Made by a program: the position numbers and the translations under genes. A stretch of 10,935 nt of DNA from DASYQV01 sp036005125 (GTDB taxonomy: Bacteria > Acidobacteriota > Vicinamibacteria > Vicinamibacterales > UBA2999): the NCBI GenBank assembly GCA_036005125.1, contig DASYQV010000244.1, positions 1 to 10,935 on the forward strand, written 5' to 3'. Below are positions 6,790 to 10,935 of the stretch, in pieces. A model generated the notes under the pieces. It had not been told where the DNA came from. It saw only the letters and a list, made by a program, of their open reading frames with translations, and searched no databases. The stretch's first letter is position 1; the number at the start of each line of letters is the position of its first letter.

Positions 6790-7347
6790 TTACAGATGAG
6801 GAAGCGTAAGTCCCTGTTGCTTCTGATACTTGCCCTTCTTGTCCGCGTACGAGACCTCGCACGTTTCGTCGCTCTGGAAGAACAGGACCTGAGCGATGCC
6901 CTCGTTCGCATAGATTCGCGCCGGCAGCGGCGTCGTGTTGGAGATCTCCAGCGTCACGAACCCCTCCCACTCCGGCTCGAACGGCGTCACGTTCACAATC
7001 AGACCGCATCGCGCGTAGGTCGACTTTCCAACGCAGATCGTCAGCACGTCCCGCGGGATGCGGAAATACTCCACCGTCCTGGCCAGCACGAACGAGTTGG
7101 GAGGGACGATGCAGATGTCGGTCCGGATGTCGACAAACGACCGGGCGTCGAAGTTCTTCGGATCGACGACGGTGCTGTTGATGTTCGTGAAGACCTTGAA
7201 CTCGTCGGCGACGCGGATGTCGTAGCCGTAGGACGAGAGCCCATACGACACGACCCCGGCCCGCACCTGGCGATCTTCGAACGGTTCGATCATCCCGCGT
7301 TCGAGCGCCATTCTCCTGATCCATCTGTCGGCTTTGATCGAGGGCAT
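6790..7347 (-). CDS. dcd: dCTP deaminase
   Basis: Converts dCTP to dUTP and ammonia in the cytosol for thymidylate synthesis. The 185 residues are close to the E. coli length (193). Visible family motifs are SSYGYDIRV (38-46), GKSTYARCG (108-116) with the substrate-binding Ser/Arg, and EPEWEGFVTLEISN (124-137). In the last, E134 corresponds to the E. coli catalytic Glu138. ANEGIAQVLF (147-156) completes the core. The start MPSIKADRWIRRMA matches the usual beginning of this subgroup; the ribosome site is weak (GAGAAA upstream). A dCTP deaminase/dUTPase bifunctional form cannot be excluded by eye. It is downstream of DUF2905 and ndk on the same strand; ndk and dcd both serve nucleotide pools. 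No clear terminator is visible between its stop and the next promoter. Confidence 0.95.
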   Translation of the reverse strand: MPSIKADRWIRRMALERGMIEPFEDRQVRAGVVSYGLSSYGYDIRVADEFKVFTNINSTVVDPKNFDARSFVDIRTDICIVPPNSFVLARTVEYFRIPRDVLTICVGKSTYARCGLIVNVTPFEPEWEGFVTLEISNTTPLPARIYANEGIAQVLFFQSDETCEVSYADKKGKYQKQQGLTLPHL

Positions 7348-7358
7348 CAGCGTTTCTC

Positions 7359-7391
7359 AGGGCTCGGGGCTCGAGGCTTGTGGCTCAGGGC
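7359..7391. repeat. RGGGCTC heptamer repeat, left arm flanking DUF2905 gene
   Basis: Tandem 7-bp units AGGGCTC, GGGGCTC, GAGGCTT, GTGGCTC and partial AGGGC fill the 47-bp gap between the dcd start and the DUF2905 stop. It is inverted relative to the array at 7619-7650. Confidence 0.75.
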
Positions 7392-7394
7392 CGG

Positions 7395-7592
7395 TCATCT
7401 TCTGGTCAGGAACATCAACAACAGCGTCAGCACGATGCTGGCGAGAATCGAGCTGGCCAGCGGAAAGTAAAACGTGAAGCTGCCCCGGCGGATCGTGATG
7501 TCTCCGGGAAGCCGTCCGATCGGAAGCCCGAGGGTGATGAGCAGGCCGATCAGAGCAATGACCAGACCGAGGATGATGAGAATCCGCCCCAT
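7395..7592 (-). CDS. DUF2905 family small membrane protein
   Basis: A 65-residue protein with two predicted spans (about 4-24 and 43-62). A short conserved-looking loop LPIGRLPGDITIRRGSF-TFYFPLA joins them, the signature I recognise for DUF2905. Function is unknown. The stop codon (7395-7397) and the start (7592) each lie close to a heptamer repeat array, so the gene is bracketed by inverted repeats. Ribosome site weak (GTGAGACG before the ATG). Probably co-transcribed with ndk and dcd. Confidence 0.88.
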   Translation of the reverse strand: MGRILIILGLVIALIGLLITLGLPIGRLPGDITIRRGSFTFYFPLASSILASIVLTLLLMFLTRR

Positions 7593-7618
7593 CGACGTCT
7601 CACGAGAATCAGGACCTG

Positions 7619-7650
7619 AGCCTGAAGCCGGAAGCCCGGAGCCCCGGCCC
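7619..7650. repeat. AGCCCGG heptamer repeat, right arm flanking DUF2905 gene
   Basis: Units AGCCTGA, AGCCGGA, AGCCCGG and AGCCCCG (7619-7646), plus GCCC, are the reverse-complement counterpart of the RGGGCTC array at 7359. They lie in the gap between the DUF2905 start and the ndk stop. Confidence 0.75.
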
Positions 7651-7652
7651 GA

Positions 7653-8066
7653 TCACACGAGCTCCAGTCCCCGGAAGAAGTACCCCACCTCGAACGCTGC
7701 CGTCTCTGTGGCGTCGGAGCCATGCGTGGCATTGCGTTCGATGGAGGTGCCGAACTCTTTACGAAGCGTTCGTGCGTCGGCCTTCGTGGGGTCGGTAGCG
7801 CCCATCAAGGTGCGCCACTTGCCGATCGCGTCGGGCGCATCGAGGGCCAGCACCACCGATGGACCCGACGACATGAAATCGGTGAGCGAGGTGAAAAACG
7901 GGCGCTCCCGGTGAACGGCGTAGAAGCCTTCGGCTTCGCGCTTGGTCAGGCGCTGCAGCCGCATCGCGCGGATCGTGAAGCCGGCATCTTCGATTCGCGC
8001 GAGAATCTGGCCAACCAGACGCCGTTCGACGGCGTCCGGTTTGATGATGGCGAGCGTCCGCTGCAT
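7653..8066 (-). CDS. ndk: Nucleoside diphosphate kinase
   Basis: Transfers the gamma phosphate from ATP to nucleoside diphosphates through a phosphohistidine, keeping cytosolic NTP and dNTP pools balanced. At 137 residues it has normal length. Motifs are TLAIIKPDAV (4-13), the GFYAVHRERPFF segment (47-58), SGPSVVLAL (67-75) and the active-site NATHGSD (112-118) with catalytic H115. The start ATG at 8066 lies 9 nt after a TATAAT box, which suggests a nearly leaderless transcript. It is the first gene of the ndk-DUF2905-dcd group and is divergent from the small plus-strand gene at 8171. Confidence 0.97.
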   Translation of the reverse strand: MQRTLAIIKPDAVERRLVGQILARIEDAGFTIRAMRLQRLTKREAEGFYAVHRERPFFTSLTDFMSSGPSVVLALDAPDAIGKWRTLMGATDPTKADARTLRKEFGTSIERNATHGSDATETAAFEVGYFFRGLELV

Positions 8067-8075
8067 ATCCGCCGA

Positions 8076-8081
8076 TTATAG
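8076..8081 (-). promoter_or_regulatory. -10 box (TATAAT) immediately upstream of ndk
   Basis: A perfect TATAAT on the minus strand ends 9 nt before the ndk ATG. Transcription would therefore start about 3 nt before the start codon. I see no convincing -35 at the expected spacing. Confidence 0.45.
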
Positions 8082-8158
8082 TCCCGCTTACGATCGGTCC
8101 TTGTACGCGCGGAAGCACGTACTGAAATGTTGGCACGTTTTTCGAAGGCAAAAAGCAC

Positions 8159-8165
8159 GAGGAGG
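8159..8165 (+). promoter_or_regulatory. Strong Shine-Dalgarno GAGGAGG for the small acidic protein
   Basis: GAGGAGG with a 5-nt spacer before the ATG at 8171. It is the strongest ribosome site in the window and the main reason the short plus-strand frame is called a gene. Confidence 0.8.
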
Positions 8166-8170
8166 CTGCG

Positions 8171-8356
8171 ATGCCACAGCAGACGTCTCGAGCCACTGAC
8201 CCCGATCTCGCAAAGGGCGCCGTCGAAGGACCGCCTCCCGACAGTGCGCATGGAAATCCCAACGCCCCGGCACTCAACGAGGACGGTCTCCCCAATGACG
8301 AGGTGGCGATCGCAGAGGACGTGATTGGCGCGAACGAGGATGAGTCGCAGGGGTAA
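8171..8356 (+). CDS. Small acidic, probably disordered protein of unknown function
   Basis: A 61-residue protein rich in Asp, Glu, Pro, Asn and Ala, with no Cys, no membrane span and no hydrophobic core. It is probably intrinsically disordered. Notable stretches are NAPALNEDGLPNDEVAIAED and the ending VIGANEDESQG. I do not recognise a characterised family. It is supported by an ideal ribosome site (GAGGAGG), a plausible but weak promoter (TTGTAC at 8101-8106 and TGAAAT at 8123-8128, 16-bp spacer) and a composition unlike the Arg-rich products of chance frames in this DNA. It is the only gene on the plus strand, divergent from ndk and convergent with korB, and is followed directly by a heptamer-repeat hairpin that can terminate it. 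Confidence 0.7.
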   Translation: MPQQTSRATDPDLAKGAVEGPPPDSAHGNPNAPALNEDGLPNDEVAIAEDVIGANEDESQG

Positions 8357-8375
8357 CTTCGGAAGCGGAAAAATT

Positions 8376-8453
8376 AAAAGTGGAAAGTGGACAAGTGAAA
8401 AGGGGCGCGTTCGGCGGCCCCACTTTCCACTTTCCACTTTTTCAACTTTTTAC
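8376..8453. terminator. AAAGTGG heptamer inverted repeat acting as likely bidirectional terminator
   Basis: Left arm AAAAGTGGAAAGTGG (8376-8390). Right arm: three CCACTTT units (8420-8440) followed by T-rich sequence. The arms can form a stem of about 14-15 bp. On the plus strand the stem is followed by TTCAACTTTTT, and on the minus strand by TTTTAATTTTTCC. It sits exactly between the convergent small acidic gene and korB, and the T-rich tail reaches the korB stop codon (8454-8456). Confidence 0.65.
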
Positions 8454-9494
8454 TTAGCGCAGTGACTCCATGATCTCGTCGAGCGCTTCCTTCCCCGGGC
8501 GGGTCCGCTCGAGAGGCAGGAACGCCAGCGGCTCGCCGGTCATGTTCAGCAGCGTGCAGAAGTCGTCTTTGTCGGGCTCGATATACAGCAGGCCCGTCGC
8601 GTACTCGCCGCGGCGCGCGGTTTCCATCAGCAGCTTCATCGCCGTGATCTTGTCGGTCGGATCGTAATCCTCGCCCACGTTCTTCAGATAGATCTTCGAC
8701 CCGTCGTGCAGCGCCACTTCCTTGGTGCGGCCCGGCTCCTGTTCGACGGCGATATCCTCGAAGAAAGGCACGAAATTCAGCTCGTGCACCGGCTCGTCGT
8801 GGTCCTTCACGTACGCGTAGCTCTTGGTGGAGCCGTCGTGGTCGTTGAACGTCACGCAGGGCGAGAGGACGTCGAGCATGACCGTGCCGCGATGCGAGAG
8901 CGCCGCCTTGAGCAGTGCCAAGAGCTGTTTCTTGTCGCCGGAGAACGACCGGGCTACGAAGCTGGCGCCGAGCTCAATCGCGAGCGCGCACATGTCGATC
9001 GGCGGCAGGTCGTTGACCACGCCCGTCTTCAACTTGGAACCGAGGTCCGCGGTCGGCGAAAACTGCCCCTTGGTCAGGCCGTAGCAGCCGTTGTCCTCGA
9101 TGATGTAGATGATCGGCAGGTTGCGGCGCATCAGGTGCACGAACTGCCCGATCCCAATCGCCCCCGTGTCGCCGTCACCGCTGACCCCGATCGCGACGAG
9201 CCGGCTGTTGGCGAGCATCGCGCCGGTCGCCACCGACGGCATCCGCCCGTGCACGGAGTTGAACCCGTGCGATTTCGACAGGAAATACGCGGGACTCTTG
9301 CTCGAGCAGCCGATTCCCGACAGCTTGATCACCTGCTTGGAGTCAATTCCCATCTCGTAGCAGGCGTCGATGATCCGCTCTGAAATCGCATTGTGGCCGC
9401 ACCCCGCGCAGAGCGTCGTCTTGCTGCCCTTGTAATCAGCCGGCTCGAGGCCGATGCGGTTGATCTTCTTTGGACTCGGAGTCGCCGTGCTCAT
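8454..9494 (-). CDS. korB: 2-oxoacid:ferredoxin oxidoreductase beta subunit (KorB-like)
   Basis: Thiamine diphosphate and [4Fe-4S] subunit that decarboxylates a 2-oxoacid (probably 2-oxoglutarate) in the presence of CoA, passing electrons to ferredoxin. It acts in the cytosol, in an oxidative or reductive TCA cycle. From the ATG at 9494 (MSTATPSPKK) the protein has 346 residues. Cluster cysteines are C29 and C32 (CAGCGH), C63 (GIGCSSKS) and C213 (SPCVTFND); this spacing matches archaeal 2-oxoacid:ferredoxin oxidoreductases. The thiamine-diphosphate motif is GDGD (106-109) with the DNGCYGLTKGQ segment following. The frame is open upstream to an ATG at 9569, but the added Arg-rich residues are encoded by the hairpin spacer and look non-coding, so I reject that start. 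The C-terminal ~75 residues (DPTDKITAM onward) are an extension seen in longer KorB proteins. Substrate preference cannot be read from sequence. Paired with korA upstream. Confidence 0.93.
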   Translation of the reverse strand: MSTATPSPKKINRIGLEPADYKGSKTTLCAGCGHNAISERIIDACYEMGIDSKQVIKLSGIGCSSKSPAYFLSKSHGFNSVHGRMPSVATGAMLANSRLVAIGVSGDGDTGAIGIGQFVHLMRRNLPIIYIIEDNGCYGLTKGQFSPTADLGSKLKTGVVNDLPPIDMCALAIELGASFVARSFSGDKKQLLALLKAALSHRGTVMLDVLSPCVTFNDHDGSTKSYAYVKDHDEPVHELNFVPFFEDIAVEQEPGRTKEVALHDGSKIYLKNVGEDYDPTDKITAMKLLMETARRGEYATGLLYIEPDKDDFCTLLNMTGEPLAFLPLERTRPGKEALDEIMESLR

Positions 9495-9514
9495 GATTGT
9501 CTCGTCCCTGGTCG

Positions 9515-9608
9515 GGTCGCGCAGCGACGCGACCGAGGCGCGCGCAGCGCGCCAAAAAGATACTGTCACCAGGCGAAGGCTCTGCCACGGACATCACCAG
9601 AGCCTTCG
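9515..9608. other. Three consecutive hairpins in the korA-korB spacer
   Basis: Perfect stems are CGAAGGCTCTG/CAGAGCCTTCG (9574-9584 with 9598-9608), GGCGCGC/GCGCGCC (9537-9543 with 9547-9553) and GGTCGCG/CGCGACC (9515-9521 with 9528-9534). On the minus strand the first is followed after ~13 nt by a TTTTT run (9555-9559). That is weak as an intrinsic terminator but compatible with mRNA processing or attenuation that sets the KorA:KorB ratio. Confidence 0.6.
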
Positions 9609-9614
9609 ACTGGT

Positions 9615-10935
9615 TTATTCGCCGCGGCCGGCAATGCCGAATTCGTCCTGCGCGGCGAGACCGCTCCCCACCATCGAATGTTTATACTCGGCGGGAATCG
9701 GCGGCCGCAGCCTTTCCTGCACGAGGATTCCGTCCGTGATGCTGCGCGCGTCGATCGGCAGTCCGTTGTAGTGCAGCACGCTGCGGAGCTTCGCGATGCG
9801 CGCCGGCTCGAGCTCCAGCCGCATCAGCGCCGCCATCTGGGCGTCGCGGTTCTGCTCGACGACGTACACACGGTCGTGCTTGTCGAAAAACTCGTTGAGC
9901 GCCGGGGTGAACGGGTACGCGCGAAGCCGGTAGTAGGATGTCTCGATCTGCCGCTCCTGGCGGAGCTGGTCGCGGCTCTCCTCGACGGAGAAGTGGCTCG
10001 TGCCGTAGGCGATGATGCCGATCTTGGCCTTCGGGTTCCACTGGATCTCGGGTTGCGGAACCAGCTTGCGGGCCGTTTCGAACTTCTTCAACAGACGGTC
10101 CATGTTGTTGCCGTAGTCGTCCGCGCGCTCGCTGTACTGGCCCTTCGCGTTGTGACCCGACCCGCGCGCGAAATAGGACGGCATCCCGTCGCCCGGCACC
10201 GTCCGGTACGGAATCCCGTCGTCGTCGACGTCGACGTACCTGCCCCACTGCGCCCCAAGCTGCCGCAGCCGCGCCTCGTCGAGCACCTTGCCGCGGTTGA
10301 TCGCCTTGGTCGGATACGGAAACGGATCCGACATCCACATGTTCATGCCGAGGTCGAGGTCGGACATGACGAAGACGGGCGTCTGGAGCTGCTCGGCGAG
10401 ATCGAACGCCTCCATCGCCATCGAATAGCACTCCCAGACCGAGCACGGCAGCAGCAGTGGATGCTTCGTGTCGCCGTGCGACAGCACCGCCGTCGTGAGG
10501 ATGTCGCCTTGAGCCGTTCGCGTCGGAAGCCCCGTGGACGGCCCCACCCGCTGAACGTCGAAGATGACCGCCGGAATCTCCGCGTAGTAACCGAGACCCG
10601 TGAACTCCGACATCAGCGAGATGCCAGGACCCGCGGTCGACGTCATGGCACGGGCGCCCGCCCAGCCGGCCCCGACGACCATGCCGAGCGCGGCAATCTC
10701 GTCCTCCGCCTGCACGATCGCGAACGTCGCCCTGCCGTCCTTGTCGATCCGGTACTTCTTCATGTAGGTGATCATCGTCTCGCACAGCGAGGACGAGGGC
10801 GTGATCGGGTACCACGCGACGACCGTGCAGCCGGCCATCATGCACCCGACGGCGGCCGCGGCGTTGCCCTCGATGAGGATCATCCCCTGCGTCTTGTTCA
10901 TCCGCTCGACGTGGAACGGGTCGTTCTTGGGAAGG
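9615..10935 (-). CDS. korA: 2-oxoacid:ferredoxin oxidoreductase alpha subunit (KorA-like), 5' end outside window
   Basis: Catalytic partner of KorB, binding the 2-oxoacid and CoA. The frame stays open through the right edge: residues LPKNDPFHVER precede the first in-window methionine (10901) without a stop. That Met is therefore probably internal, and the true start lies outside, presumably after an N-terminal gamma domain as in fused KorA proteins. Counting from that Met, family motifs are WYPITPSS (30-37), STAGPGISLMSEFTGL and VGPSTGLPTRTAQGD. These are pyruvate/2-oxoglutarate ferredoxin oxidoreductase alpha hallmarks. The C-terminal transketolase-like domain contains IGIIAYGTSH and RVYVVEQNRDAQM. 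It ends at TAA (9615-9617), 120 bp before korB. Family is sure; whether it prefers 2-oxoglutarate or another 2-oxoacid is not decided. Confidence 0.93.
   Translation of the reverse strand, partial: LPKNDPFHVERMNKTQGMILIEGNAAAAVGCMMAGCTVVAWYPITPSSSLCETMITYMKKYRIDKDGRATFAIVQAEDEIAALGMVVGAGWAGARAMTSTAGPGISLMSEFTGLGYYAEIPAVIFDVQRVGPSTGLPTRTAQGDILTTAVLSHGDTKHPLLLPCSVWECYSMAMEAFDLAEQLQTPVFVMSDLDLGMNMWMSDPFPYPTKAINRGKVLDEARLRQLGAQWGRYVDVDDDGIPYRTVPGDGMPSYFARGSGHNAKGQYSERADDYGNNMDRLLKKFETARKLVPQPEIQWNPKAKIGIIAYGTSHFSVEESRDQLRQERQIETSYYRLRAYPFTPALNEFFDKHDRVYVVEQNRDAQMAALMRLELEPARIAKLRSVLHYNGLPIDARSITDGILVQERLRPPIPAEYKHSMVGSGLAAQDEFGIAGRGE

Noticed and set aside
7359..7650. Insertion sequence around DUF2905
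   Set aside because: No transposase, no target-site duplication, and the arms are period-7 repeats rather than IS termini.
9495..9569. Upstream ATG extension of korB by 25 residues
   Set aside because: The extra Arg/Ala-rich residues are encoded by the hairpin spacer; MSTATPSPKK at 9494 is a more natural start.
9682..10845. Minus-strand frame of 387 codons over korA
   Set aside because: Out-of-frame shadow; the other frame carries clear KorA motifs through to the window edge.

Overview
This is a high-GC bacterial window. Every gene but one lies on the minus strand, so the genes are described here in the order they are transcribed (right to left). Gene content suggests a soil or sediment type bacterium, most likely Acidobacteriota (Vicinamibacteria-like) or a related deep-branching phylum. 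The grounds are a b6f-like split cytochrome b operon with a large multiheme cytochrome c, KorA/KorB ferredoxin oxidoreductase, and DUF2905. This placement is inference from gene content and style; no marker gene settles it.

Right part (8454-10935): the end of korA (its 5' part lies outside the window) and korB, the alpha(gamma) and beta subunits of a 2-oxoacid:ferredoxin oxidoreductase. They are separated by a 120-bp spacer holding three hairpins. A small, acidic, probably disordered protein of unknown function (8171-8356) is the only plus-strand gene. It converges on korB, and a hairpin made of 7-bp repeats fills the gap between them, where it can act as a two-way terminator.

Middle (6790-8066): a nucleotide and membrane cluster of ndk (nucleoside diphosphate kinase), a 65-residue DUF2905 membrane protein and dcd (dCTP deaminase). 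Another 7-bp-periodic repeat flanks the DUF2905 gene in inverted orientation. A good -10 box sits almost on top of the ndk start codon.

Left part (1-6619): a five-gene respiratory operon for a quinol:cytochrome c oxidoreductase of unusual build. Behind a sigma70-like promoter (6669-6697) and a perfect 13-bp palindrome come: a membrane-anchored HEAT-repeat protein; a Rieske [2Fe-2S] protein with a ~180-residue Ala/Pro repeat extension ahead of its Tat/anchor segment; a b6-like cytochrome b carrying the cysteine that binds heme c_n in b6f; an enlarged subunit-IV-like protein whose Qo motif reads APWY instead of PEWY; and a membrane-anchored, coiled-coil, at least octaheme cytochrome c that runs off the left edge. 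Quinol would be oxidised at the cytochrome b/Rieske Qo site. Electrons would pass to the multiheme protein, which replaces the usual monoheme cytochrome c1/f and can probably act as a wire to a terminal oxidase or soluble carrier.

The most striking feature not explained by genes is a set of intergenic repeat elements. Each is built from a different heptamer (ATTCRTG, RGGGCTC, AAAGTGG), and each is arranged as tandem copies in one arm and reverse-complement copies in the other. They press right against, and in places form, start and stop codons of neighbouring genes.
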